Of a stretch of DNA of 35,614 nucleotides, positions 21,373 to 28,469 are shown in pieces. The DNA comes from Eubacterium sp. CAG:841 (GTDB taxonomy: Bacteria; Bacillota; Clostridia; Oscillospirales; CAG-272). Numbering within the stretch: the first letter of the stretch is position 1; each line of letters begins with the position of its first letter. The stretch covers positions 97,626 to 133,239 of the forward strand of contig FR898232.1 of NCBI GenBank assembly GCA_000437375.1, in the 5' to 3' direction. Both the position numbers and the translations under genes were made by a program. Under the pieces are notes generated by a model. The model saw only the letters and a program-made list of their open reading frames with translations, searched no databases and was not told the DNA's origin.

Positions 21373-21400
21373 TTGACATTTTGAAAAAATCGTGTATACT
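21373..21400 (+). promoter_or_regulatory. Promoter of the PerR/Fur gene
   Basis: TTGACA (21373-21378), 16-nt spacer, TATACT (21395-21400). The Fur-type box at 21410-21422 overlaps the expected transcription start. Confidence 0.75.
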
Positions 21401-21409
21401 AATAACAGT

Positions 21410-21422
21410 AATGATTATCATT
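21410..21422 (+). promoter_or_regulatory. Fur/PerR-type operator
   Basis: AATGATTATCATT, an imperfect palindrome matching the centre of the classical Fur box (TGATAATNATTATCA family), just downstream of the -10 of the regulator gene. Autorepression by the encoded protein is the simplest reading. Confidence 0.7.
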
Positions 21423-21443
21423 TTTGAAAAGCAAGGAGGTAAT

Positions 21444-21854
21444 ATGCTGACGGAAAAGAGACAGACAGTTCAAAAGCACTCCGACAAGCGGGACGCGATT
21501 CTTCAGAATATGCGCTCTCGAAAGGACCATCCTACGGCGGACATGGTTTATGCAAGCATAAGAGAAGAATATCCCGAAATAAGCCTTGCGACGGTCTACC
21601 GTAATCTTGCCGCACTTTGCGACAGCGGAGATATAATCGCGCTCGGAGCTAAGGGAAAAGAACGTTATGACGGCAATGTAAATTATCACAACCACTTTTT
21701 CTGCACCCAATGCGGAGCGGTTGAAGATATTATGTCCCATGTTGACATTACGGGACTTGATCAGGTCGAGGACGAAATCGACGGAAAAATTACATCAGCA
21801 AGTATAGTTTTTCGCGGAATATGCGGAAAATGTCTTGATAAAATTAAAAAATAA
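21444..21854 (+). CDS. perR: Fur-family regulator, PerR-like
   Basis: 136 residues from the ATG at 21444 (AAGGAGGT ribosome site; an upstream start lies in the promoter). Winged-helix DNA-binding half with HPTADMVYASIREEYPEISL then ATVYRNLAAL. The C-terminal half has RYDGNVNYHNHFFCTQCG, supplying the metal-ligand Asp77, His82 and His84, and two structural CxxC pairs (Cys87/90, Cys127/130), as in PerR. PerR senses peroxide by metal-catalysed His oxidation. Divergent from ribF and followed 21 bp later by reverse rubrerythrin, a typical PerR target. A plain Fur role cannot be excluded. Confidence 0.8.
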   Translation: MLTEKRQTVQKHSDKRDAILQNMRSRKDHPTADMVYASIREEYPEISLATVYRNLAALCDSGDIIALGAKGKERYDGNVNYHNHFFCTQCGAVEDIMSHVDITGLDQVEDEIDGKITSASIVFRGICGKCLDKIKK

Positions 21855-21875
21855 TAATTTCAGGAGGAATATATC

Positions 21876-22424
21876 ATGGCAAAATGGGTATGCAAAGTAT
21901 GCGGTTACGTTCACGAGGGAGATACTCCCCCCGAAAAATGCCCTCAGTGCGGCGCACCGGCAAGCAGATTCGAAAAGGTTGAAGAAAACAAAAATTCATG
22001 GGCTACGGAACATGTTGTAGGTATTACGGAAGGTGTTTCCGAAGATATCATAAACGATCTCCGCGCTAATTTCAGCGGCGAATGTTCCGAAGTGGGTATG
22101 TATCTCGCTATGGCAAGGGTTGCGTTCAGAGAAGGTTACCCGGAAATCGGTCTTTATTGGGAAAAAGCCGCGTATGAAGAAGCTGAACACGCAGCTAAAT
22201 TTGCGGAAATTCTCGGTGAAGTCGTAACGCCCTCCACAAAGAAAAACCTTGAAATGAGAGTTGCTGCCGAAAACGGCGCGACAGCAGGCAAATATGACCT
22301 TGCAAAAAGAGCTAAAGCCGCTAATCTTGACGCCATTCATGACACGGTTCACGAAATGGCAAAGGACGAAGCCCGTCACGGCAGAGCATTCGAAGGACTT
22401 CTTAGCAGATACTTCGGTAAATAA
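21876..22424 (+). CDS. Reverse rubrerythrin (peroxide and oxygen reductase)
   Basis: 182 residues. The rubredoxin module is N-terminal (Cys6, Cys9, Cys22, Cys25 in WVCKVCGYVHEGDTPPEKCP followed by QCG), and the ferritin-like diiron domain is C-terminal with GECSEVGM, YEEAEHAAKFAEIL and KDEARHGRAFEGL (ExxH pairs). This is the reversed order relative to classical rubrerythrin, as in the Clostridial NADH-peroxidase-type proteins induced by oxygen. Strong ribosome site (AGGAGG). Probably co-transcribed with the PerR-like gene and so peroxide-inducible. Confidence 0.93.
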   Translation: MAKWVCKVCGYVHEGDTPPEKCPQCGAPASRFEKVEENKNSWATEHVVGITEGVSEDIINDLRANFSGECSEVGMYLAMARVAFREGYPEIGLYWEKAAYEEAEHAAKFAEILGEVVTPSTKKNLEMRVAAENGATAGKYDLAKRAKAANLDAIHDTVHEMAKDEARHGRAFEGLLSRYFGK

Positions 22425-22692
22425 TCCTTTTAATATAAGTCTGATTTCAACAAAATTTCCGTAAAGAAAATTTACATTACCACAGCAAACATTTATACAC
22501 ACGTTCGACATTCGAGAACAATTGCCCTTGGCAATGAGTTTAATAACACTTTCAAAATTTAAGAAAAAGATGGGGGTCTGATAAAGGCTCCCCCTCATTA
22601 CAGATTAACACATATGAAAATAAATGAATACAATTTGTCTTAGTTATCACTTTGGTTATCACTTCATAGAGTTTAGGGTGCTGCAGAGCAAC

Positions 22693-22730
22693 AAAAAAAT
22701 CCGATAAGCAAGTGCTTGTCGGACTTTTTT
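22693..22730 (-). terminator. Terminator downstream of the tRNA remnant
   Basis: TCCGATAAGCA pairs with TGCTTGTCGGA (2-nt centre; one G-T type mismatch) and has seven A residues on one side and seven T on the other. On the minus strand it immediately follows the CCA end of the tRNA remnant, the normal place for a tRNA terminator. Confidence 0.8.
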
Positions 22731-22785
22731 TGGTCTGAGTGACTGGACTTGAACCAGCGGCCTCTACCACCCCAACTGACGTGGG
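22731..22785 (-). pseudogene. 3' end of a tRNA gene, attachment-site remnant
   Basis: Read on the minus strand: variable region, T arm (GCTGG-TTCAAGT-CCAGT), seven acceptor bases CACTCAG, discriminator A, and CCA (22733-22731). The matching 5' acceptor half (CTGAGTG) and D arm are missing upstream, so only the 3' part is here. Such 3' fragments are left when an integrase inserts an element into a tRNA gene. I cannot assign the amino acid. Confidence 0.65.
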
Positions 22786-22884
22786 TTCGTCCTCTCGTGC
22801 GCTTTGCGTACTTTCATACCGCTTCCGCTCCAAGGCACTTGCTCCCCGAGCATTTTTCGTCCACTGTTTCCGCGTGTTCCGCGT

Positions 22885-23078
22885 TTGTCTGTGGTAAAAA
22901 CTGTGGTCAGACCGCTTTTTGAGCGGATTCCGGGCGGGGCTTTGTCGGCAGAAAAAAGAACAGAGTTTTTTCTGCCGCACCCAAAAATCCGTAAATGGTC
23001 AGCCCTGTGGTCAACCGCGCTTCATTGTATATGCCGCCAGCCTGTTTCAAACCTGTCTGTGACACAAACTGTGGTCAA
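22885..23078. repeat. Direct repeats next to the tRNA remnant (integrase arm-site candidates)
   Basis: A 25-bp block (TGTCTGTGxxAxAAACTGTGGTCA core) occurs at 22885-22909 and again at 23053-23077 with few differences. The shorter unit CTGTGGTCA also occurs at 23005-23013, and a variant (ATGGTCAG) near 22995. Same orientation, spaced 60-170 bp, close to the putative attachment site. Confidence 0.6.
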
Positions 23079-23221
23079 ATCCATAGCCCACAGAATCAGT
23101 TTTTGCGACGCAGTAGACAAAGAAAAGGAATTTGAAAATTCCGGCTGTGACTTTGAATCCGGCTTGCAATCCCGTGCGTATATAATCGGATACAACGCCA
23201 CGAAAACCAAAGCAATGTTGC

Positions 23222-23860
23222 CTATTTTTCAATCAGATCTTCCACCGTGCAGCCGAGAGATTTTGCAAGGCGATACACGGTCTCGACACTTGCTTTATTG
23301 ATGTCCTTGTTGCGCTGCTCATACATTTGAACAGAGCGAAGACTGACGTCTGCTTTTTTTGCAAGTTCCGCTTGTGTGCATCCGTATGCGGTGCGAATAC
23401 GTTTCAGATTGGTTTCCGCGTAGTATTCGCGTATTCGCTTATCAACGACATCAACGAATTTTGTAATGTCTGCTTCGTGAAGAGGATGATACATTTGCTG
23501 CAGGTCGTCATAAGAGAAAACCCTGAAGATTTCGCTGTATTTTCTGCCCGAATACCATTGATAGTAGGCAACAGCCCAACCGATCCAGTATTCTTTCGAA
23601 CGGTCGAACCGTTCTTTTTGTTTTGGGGAAAGCTCTTTTCCCATCGTTTCCGATATGATTTCGGAGGCAATCTCAATCCCGCTCATTCCCGCAAGAGTAG
23701 CGGGCTCTCCGTTTTCCATACGACCGGAGACAGTGCTTGCCGAAAACAGCTTGATAAAATCGTTGCCGGCAATGCCGCAGGTATTGATGGCGTAATCGAA
23801 GGCATCACCCAACACGGACTGTGCTTTATTCAGATATATTTCTTGGTATGCGCGAGTCAT
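23222..23860 (-). CDS. XRE-family protein, probable antitoxin of the DUF3990 gene
   Basis: 212 residues. The C-terminal third is a Cro/CI helix-turn-helix (KRIRTAYGCTQAELAKKADV then SLRSVQMYEQRNKDINKAS and a VEDLIEK end). The N-terminal two thirds (EIYLNKAQSVLGDAFDYAIN...) is a helical module I see paired with DUF3990 proteins, carrying GNDFIKLFSASTVSGRMENG. Overlaps the upstream DUF3990 gene by 35 bp, with its own GAGGAGGG ribosome site inside that gene. Its likely operators are the paired ATCACCAAAGTGAT-type sites upstream. Antitoxin role is inferred from gene pairing. Confidence 0.72.
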   Translation of the reverse strand: MTRAYQEIYLNKAQSVLGDAFDYAINTCGIAGNDFIKLFSASTVSGRMENGEPATLAGMSGIEIASEIISETMGKELSPKQKERFDRSKEYWIGWAVAYYQWYSGRKYSEIFRVFSYDDLQQMYHPLHEADITKFVDVVDKRIREYYAETNLKRIRTAYGCTQAELAKKADVSLRSVQMYEQRNKDINKASVETVYRLAKSLGCTVEDLIEK

Positions 23861-24518
23861 CGTTTGTAATCCCTCCTCTTATAATATCCTGTATATACAA
23901 GCCGTCGCTTTCTTCCTCAAGCAGCTCAAGGTACAGTCGATTTGCCTCATCATCTCTTGCCTTGCGGAGAACATAAAACTCTTCTTTTTCGGCAACGTCG
24001 AACCCCTCAAATCGAATGCGGGAAAAAGCGAATTGCGATTTGAGAACAATCTGTTCGCCGAGCTTTCCGAGCTTCATTGCAGCCGCAAGCTGTTCAACGG
24101 AGATTGCATTGTTCAGAAAGGATTCCGCATAATCGAAATATGAGTCATCCGCACGGTAGCCGGTAACGATATCGAAAGCATTTACATTTATGCCGAAATT
24201 GTCAATCAGATATTTTTTCGCTCTTCTTGCAATGGGCGTTCTGATGGAGAACAGGCGATGCTCGACAAGAACGGCGATCCAGTTGAGAATGGTGTAATCG
24301 GGGCTGTTCAGATTCAGGATCTTCATATATTCGGTATCCAATGTATAACGATTGCAAAAGCCGTCTCTTAAAGAAGAAACCGCCCACTCTTTCGCAAGCT
24401 TTTCGGTTTCGGTGCAGTAAAATCCGAGTCCGAAATCATTATTTTTTTTGCCCTCACCGAAAGAGGGTGCTTCTATGACCTTTTCCGAGCCGTGAAATAG
24501 GGTGATTATTTTGTTCAT
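23826..24518 (-). CDS. DUF3990 protein, ADP-ribosyltransferase-like toxin candidate
   Basis: 230 residues. The N-terminus ITLFHGSEKVIEAPSFGEGK then KNNDFGLGFYCTETEKLAKEWA is the DUF3990 signature: H-G-S, D-F-G-x-G-F-Y-C-T and a following A-x-x-W-A, which matches the NAD-binding core of small ADP-ribosyltransferase-like folds. A second conserved stretch is FDIVTGYRADDSYFDYAESFLNN and LGKLGEQIVLKSQFAFSRIRF. The family is often found next to small DNA-binding partners. Target unknown. Ribosome site CGGAGGT. First gene of the pair, transcribed from the promoter at 24549-24577. Confidence 0.78.
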   Translation of the reverse strand: MNKIITLFHGSEKVIEAPSFGEGKKNNDFGLGFYCTETEKLAKEWAVSSLRDGFCNRYTLDTEYMKILNLNSPDYTILNWIAVLVEHRLFSIRTPIARRAKKYLIDNFGINVNAFDIVTGYRADDSYFDYAESFLNNAISVEQLAAAMKLGKLGEQIVLKSQFAFSRIRFEGFDVAEKEEFYVLRKARDDEANRLYLELLEEESDGLYIQDIIRGGITNDDSRIPRNISE

Positions 24519-24548
24519 ATAAGGCTACCTCCGATTATCTTTGCCTAT

Positions 24549-24577
24549 ATTGTATCACCAAAGCGATAATTTGTCAA
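24549..24577 (-). promoter_or_regulatory. Promoter of the DUF3990-XRE pair
   Basis: Minus-strand TTGACA (24577-24572), 17-nt spacer, TACAAT (24554-24549). One operator copy occupies the spacer and part of the -10. Confidence 0.75.
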
Positions 24578-24612
24578 GCGATTGTGAAGAAAAATATCAC
24601 CAAAGTGATATT
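24553..24612 (-). promoter_or_regulatory. Two operator copies for the XRE regulator
   Basis: Perfect inverted repeat AATATCAC-CAAA-GTGATATT at 24593-24612, upstream of the -35, and a near copy TATCAC-CAAA-GCGATA at 24553-24568 over the -10/spacer. Identical spacing and centre indicate one dimeric protein binding both, giving strong repression. Confidence 0.7.
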
Positions 24613-24640
24613 TGCGAAGATATGCCTTCGGGAATGACAG

Positions 24641-24997
24641 CTAATCGTCCGATCCTTTCGCAAGTTCCGTAAAAGCATCGCGGTATTCCTCAAGAATCCG
24701 TTTTGCGGCAGCGTCAATGACCGCGTCGGAGTCGGATTTCGGATTGCTGTCCGAAGCATTTTCGCAACTGTCGCCGCAGGGCTTAATAATCGACAGCTCC
24801 TCAAAGCAATCCGGCGAGGCGAGACACCGCCTGAGATAATCATGTCCTCCGTCAACCGAGCAAGCGCCGCATCGGCAGGTGACAAACTCGTGGCGGTCGG
24901 TCGATTCAATAATGTCGCCGCACAGTTTGCAACGACCGCGGTTATGTATGATTTCGGGCTTGGCGGAATTGCTCTGATAAGTGTCGTGGTTGCACAT
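24641..24997 (-). CDS. Zinc-ribbon-like small protein (DUF7695-like)
   Basis: 118 residues. The central block NRGRCKLCGDIIESTDRHEF then VTCRCGACSVDGGHDYLRR has two CxxC-type pairs plus His, typical of a small zinc ribbon. I recall this motif from accessory-region proteins named DUF7695, by memory only. The C-terminal part (SDSDAVIDAAAKRILEEYRDAF) is helical and acidic. Function unknown. Stands alone between the toxin-antitoxin unit and the restriction-modification unit; ribosome site GGAGG. Confidence 0.65.
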   Translation of the reverse strand: MCNHDTYQSNSAKPEIIHNRGRCKLCGDIIESTDRHEFVTCRCGACSVDGGHDYLRRCLASPDCFEELSIIKPCGDSCENASDSNPKSDSDAVIDAAAKRILEEYRDAFTELAKGSDD

Positions 24998-25227
24998 GAT
25001 TGATATCCTCCGTGAATCAGTTTTGTTGAGTGGTTATTTTGAGTATTATACACCTTATGCGCGGCAATGTGAATAATCGGGAGGTTAAGAAGATAACCCG
25101 AGGGATGAGTTTACGCAAATAAATATCGGTAGTACGCTCTATTTTCGAGCTTTGGGCTTTATTTCGCTTTATCAGAGCATCAGCACACAAAAAAATCGAT
25201 GTTCTTTGAATTTATTCTGTTTTCCCC

Positions 25228-25256
25228 TTGCAATTTGTCGGAAATTATTGTATACT
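25228..25256 (+). promoter_or_regulatory. Promoter of the restriction-modification operon
   Basis: TTGCAA (25228-25233), 17-nt spacer, TATACT (25251-25256), 37 bp before the regulator ATG. Confidence 0.65.
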
Positions 25257-25292
25257 GTGAAAGTACAAATCTATCCGTATATGAGGTGGAAA

Positions 25293-25517
25293 ATGGCTGC
25301 AAGCTACAAAAAATTATTCAAACTGCTGATTGACCGCGAGATGAAGAGCAAGGAGCTCGCCGCAAAGGCGGGAATCAGCCCGGCAACGCTCGCAAAAATG
25401 AAAAAGGACGGCGCAACCGTATCAAGCGACGTGCTCGTGAAAATCTGCACGGCGCTCGGTTGCACGATGGATGATATAGTGGAGATAGTTCCATCTGAAA
25501 ATGGTAGTAGAATCTGA
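25293..25517 (+). CDS. Small XRE regulator leading the restriction-modification operon
   Basis: 74 residues from the ATG at 25293 (GAGGTGG ribosome site). One Cro/CI-type helix-turn-helix of the HTH_26 kind: FKLLIDREMKSKELAAKAGI then SPATLAKMKKDGATVSSDVL. Such short regulators often precede methylase genes and delay restriction until methylation is complete, like controller proteins. The following methylase starts 12 bp downstream. Upstream in-frame starts lie in the promoter. Confidence 0.78.
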   Translation: MAASYKKLFKLLIDREMKSKELAAKAGISPATLAKMKKDGATVSSDVLVKICTALGCTMDDIVEIVPSENGSRI

Positions 25518-25529
25518 GGAAAAACAGCA

Positions 25530-26534
25530 ATGACTATACTGAGCTTATTTAGCGGATGCGGCGGGTTGGATCTCGGATTTGAAAAAGCCGGATTCGAGAT
25601 ACCGATCGCAAACGAATATGATAAAAAGATATATGAAACATTTAAGGTGAATCATCCAAATACTCATCTGATAGAAGGCGATATTCGCAATATTGCGGAA
25701 GATGATTTTCCGGATGAAATCGACGGCATTATTGGCGGACCGCCTTGCCAAAGTTGGTCGGAAGCTGGTTCACTTCGAGGGATAGATGACGCGAGAGGTC
25801 AGCTGTTCTATGAGTATATACGAATTCTGCGAAAAAAGCAGCCGAAGTTCTTTCTTGCCGAGAATGTTAGCGGCATGCTTGCAAACCGCCATTCGGAAGC
25901 CGTGAAAAATATTCTTGCAATGTTTGAAGATTGCGGTTATGATGTTACACTGACATTGGTAAATGCGAAAAATTACGGTGTGGCACAAGAGAGAAAGCGT
26001 GTTTTCTACATTGGGTTCAGAAAAGACTTGCATATAGATTTCAGATTTCCAGAGGGATCGACGGTCGATAATGAAAAAAAGCTTACCTTGCGCGATATTA
26101 TATGGAACTTGCAGGATACGGCAGTCCCGACATCCCCACATAACAAACACAATCCTAATGCGATCAATAATAATGAATATTTTACAGGTGCATTTTCGCC
26201 GATATTCATGAGTCGAAATCGCGTTAAGTCATGGGATGAGCAAGCGTTTACTGTTCAAGCATCCGGACGGCAGTGTCAGCTTCATCCGCAAGCACCCAAA
26301 ATGATTAAGGTCGGAAAAAACGATTGTCGATTTGTTGAAGGAAAGGAATCCTTATATCGGCGCATGACGATTCGTGAGGTTGCTCGGGTGCAGGGATTTC
26401 CTGATGATTTTCAATTTATCTATCAGGATGCCGATGATGCTTATAAAATGATTGGAAATGCAGTCCCCGTTAATTTGGCATACGAGATTGCGATTGCAAT
26501 TAAGAATACTTTGGAAACAATTATTTTTCGATAA
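25530..26534 (+). CDS. DNA (cytosine-5) methyltransferase, HaeIII-type (predicted GGCC)
   Basis: 334 residues. All main m5C motifs: I LSLFSGCGGLDLGFEKAGF, IV GGPPCQSWSEAGSLRGIDD (Cys73 nucleophile), VI FFLAENVSGML, VIII GVAQERKRVFYIGFRK, X MIGNAVPVNLAYEIA. The target-recognition part SPIFMSRNRVKSWDEQAFTV and QASGRQCQLHPQAPKMIKV is very close to M.HaeIII as I remember it, which methylates the inner C of GGCC. The next gene is a HaeIII-type endonuclease, supporting the specificity. Confidence 0.93.
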   Translation: MTILSLFSGCGGLDLGFEKAGFEIPIANEYDKKIYETFKVNHPNTHLIEGDIRNIAEDDFPDEIDGIIGGPPCQSWSEAGSLRGIDDARGQLFYEYIRILRKKQPKFFLAENVSGMLANRHSEAVKNILAMFEDCGYDVTLTLVNAKNYGVAQERKRVFYIGFRKDLHIDFRFPEGSTVDNEKKLTLRDIIWNLQDTAVPTSPHNKHNPNAINNNEYFTGAFSPIFMSRNRVKSWDEQAFTVQASGRQCQLHPQAPKMIKVGKNDCRFVEGKESLYRRMTIREVARVQGFPDDFQFIYQDADDAYKMIGNAVPVNLAYEIAIAIKNTLETIIFR

Positions 26535-26559
26535 TCACTAAAGAAGGAGAATGGGATAC

Positions 26560-27513
26560 ATGAGTGTTAATAGTAATAACCAGGGGCGAGCATACGAATA
26601 TGCTTGGATGACTGCGTTGCTTGAGCTTCTTAAACCGTTAAGAAAAACAGATGTAGTATATAATTCGAGCTATGAGGCAAACGAAAGGGCTTGGAATGCA
26701 ATAAGTCAGGAGAAGCAGAAATTGTACACTACTTCGGCTAATGCGGCGGTTAATACAATTGTTGAATTAGAACCAATGATGGATGAAAATTCGGTAGACA
26801 CATTGCTTTTTGAATTTCAAAGGGATGAGGCTGGAGAGAATGGCGATGTTCGAGACATAGTTATCCACAGAGATGATATTGATTGGGAAATTGGATTGAG
26901 CATAAAGCATAATCACGATGCAGTAAAACACAGCCGGTTGAGTCATGTATTAGACTTCGGTAAGGAGTGGTATGGCGTTCCTTGTAGTCATGATTATTGG
27001 AACGATATTAATCAGGTTTTTGAATTATTGAAATGCGAGAAAGACAGAGGAACTGCATGGGCTGATCTGGATAAAAAAGAAGAAACCGTTTATGTGCCGT
27101 TACTTCAGGCTTTTTTGAACGAGGTTACCCGGGCATATAGAGAGAATCCTAATATAGTTGTAAAAATGTTTGAGTATTTGGTTGGAGTGAAAGATTACCA
27201 CAAGATTGTCAGTCACGACAGCAAAAAGATGACCCTAATACATACTTTTAATCTTCACGGCACATTGAATCAACCAAGTGCAGTAAAAGTATCTGCTTTT
27301 GAAGTCTTAACAGCAGATATTCCTACAGAAATTATTGCTATGAGGTTTAAGAAAAACAGTAATACTACAGTGGAAATTTATATGGATAACGGTTGGGCGT
27401 TCAGCTTTAGAATTCATAGTGCAAGCACTGTAGTCCAACCGAGTTTAAAGTTCGATGTTCAATTTATTTCTACGCCAGTTTCTGTAATGAATATTGAGTG
27501 CAAATGGCACTAA
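26560..27513 (+). CDS. HaeIII-family restriction endonuclease (predicted GGCC)
   Basis: 317 residues from the ATG at 26560; an in-frame ATG at 26551 is only 2 nt from the GGAG ribosome site. NNQGRAYEYAWMTALLELLK then PLRKTDVVYNSSYEANERAW, GDVRDIVIHRDDIDWEIGLS with IKHNHDAVKHSRL, and DFGKEWYGVPCSHDYWNDI follow the HaeIII endonuclease family closely (from memory). D-x-R-D...E-x-x-x-S-x-K resembles a PD-(D/E)xK nuclease core. Together with the methylase it forms a type II system cutting unmethylated GGCC in invading DNA. The last 10 bp overlap the next methylase. Confidence 0.9.
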   Translation: MSVNSNNQGRAYEYAWMTALLELLKPLRKTDVVYNSSYEANERAWNAISQEKQKLYTTSANAAVNTIVELEPMMDENSVDTLLFEFQRDEAGENGDVRDIVIHRDDIDWEIGLSIKHNHDAVKHSRLSHVLDFGKEWYGVPCSHDYWNDINQVFELLKCEKDRGTAWADLDKKEETVYVPLLQAFLNEVTRAYRENPNIVVKMFEYLVGVKDYHKIVSHDSKKMTLIHTFNLHGTLNQPSAVKVSAFEVLTADIPTEIIAMRFKKNSNTTVEIYMDNGWAFSFRIHSASTVVQPSLKFDVQFISTPVSVMNIECKWH

Positions 27514-28451
27514 AGGTTGCGAGCCTGTTTGCGGGAATAGGCGGTATTGAACTTGGTTTCGCTCAAGCAGGATTTCAAATTCTATGGGCGATAGAAAAGG
27601 ATCACAAATGTTGCCTTACATATCGGCATAACCATAAAGAAATCCCGCTGATTGAGGCAGATATTTGCAATGTAGATCCTCATTCTCTTTCTACGGTCGA
27701 TGTTATAGCCGCCGGATTTCCTTGTCAGCCATTTTCGATTGCTGGTCGGCAGCGTGGCTTTTGTGATAACCGCGGCAATCTGTTTTATGAAGTGATCCGT
27801 TTTGTACAAGCTATTCAGCCACGAGTTATTTTTCTTGAAAATGTTCAGAACCTACAAGAGCATGACAACGGCAGAACATTTATCACTATTCATAATGCGT
27901 TGGTCGAAAACGGGTATTATATCAGATACCGCGTTATGAGAGCTTCTGAGTATGGCAATGTCCCGCAGATCCGCGACCGTATTTATATTGTGGCATTTAA
28001 GGATATTGCTGATTGTGATGTGTTTAAATTTCCCGATACAATTCCACTAACAGTTTCAATTGATAATATAATTAATAGGCATGAGGAAAAGAACCAGGTC
28101 TACTATTATCAGAAAAATGATCCTTTTTTCGCAAAAGTGCGAGAAATTGTAACAGATCAATCATCTATATATCGTGTGTATCATGAAAGTATAAAAATTA
28201 CACAAAACCACATGTGTCCAACATTGACTGCTTCAATGGGGACGCAAATGGATCAAGTCCCACTAGTCATTGATAATTACGGGATTCGAAAGTTAACGCT
28301 TCGTGAATGCCTTGATTTTCAGGGATTCCCTAAAGACTTTTATTTTCCTAATACGATTACAATTGAAGATGCTTATAAACAATGCGGAAATACGGTTTGT
28401 GTGCCCGTGGTCAAAAGAGTGGCTGAAAGAATTATAAAAATAATGCGATAG
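27504..28451 (+). CDS. Second DNA (cytosine-5) methyltransferase
   Basis: 315 residues from the ATG at 27504, overlapping the endonuclease by 10 bp. Motif I VASLFAGIGGIELGFAQAGF, motif IV AAGFPCQPFSIAGRQRGF (Cys74), motif VI IFLENVQNLQEH, motif VIII EYGNVPQIRDRIYIVAF, motif X QCGNTVCVPVVKRVAERI. The target-recognition region (about 190-250) differs from the first methylase, so it has another specificity, which I cannot predict. The next gene is an HNH nuclease 18 bp on, its likely partner. Confidence 0.93.
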   Translation: MALKVASLFAGIGGIELGFAQAGFQILWAIEKDHKCCLTYRHNHKEIPLIEADICNVDPHSLSTVDVIAAGFPCQPFSIAGRQRGFCDNRGNLFYEVIRFVQAIQPRVIFLENVQNLQEHDNGRTFITIHNALVENGYYIRYRVMRASEYGNVPQIRDRIYIVAFKDIADCDVFKFPDTIPLTVSIDNIINRHEEKNQVYYYQKNDPFFAKVREIVTDQSSIYRVYHESIKITQNHMCPTLTASMGTQMDQVPLVIDNYGIRKLTLRECLDFQGFPKDFYFPNTITIEDAYKQCGNTVCVPVVKRVAERIIKIMR

Positions 28452-28469
28452 TAGTTTGGAGGTGATGGT

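Larger units (their letters stand above)
22425..23221. other. Non-coding junction between core genome and island
   Basis: No credible gene in about 800 bp. It contains a tandem GTTATCAC pair (22643-22650 and 22655-22662), a GGGGG/CCCCC hairpin (22572-22594), a tRNA 3' remnant with its terminator (22693-22785) and several CTGTGGTCA repeats (22889-23078). Open frames here on both strands have non-protein-like composition and read through the tRNA remnant. Confidence 0.6.

Noticed and set aside
22731..22900. A complete tRNA gene
   Set aside because: The T arm and acceptor 3' strand are present, but no matching 5' acceptor (CTGAGTG) or D arm occurs upstream on the minus strand.
22552..22980. 142-codon minus-strand frame ending in VEAAGSSPVTQTKK-like sequence
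   Set aside because: It is produced by reading through the tRNA 3' remnant and its terminator; this kind of false gene is common at such sites.
22804..23301. 165-codon plus-strand frame in the repeat region
   Set aside because: It covers the direct repeats and the end of the opposite-strand XRE gene, and has no ribosome site or recognisable domain.
24574..25053. 159-codon minus-strand frame over the zinc-ribbon gene
   Set aside because: It lies in another frame of the same strand; the 118-residue frame has the conserved CxxC block and the ribosome site.
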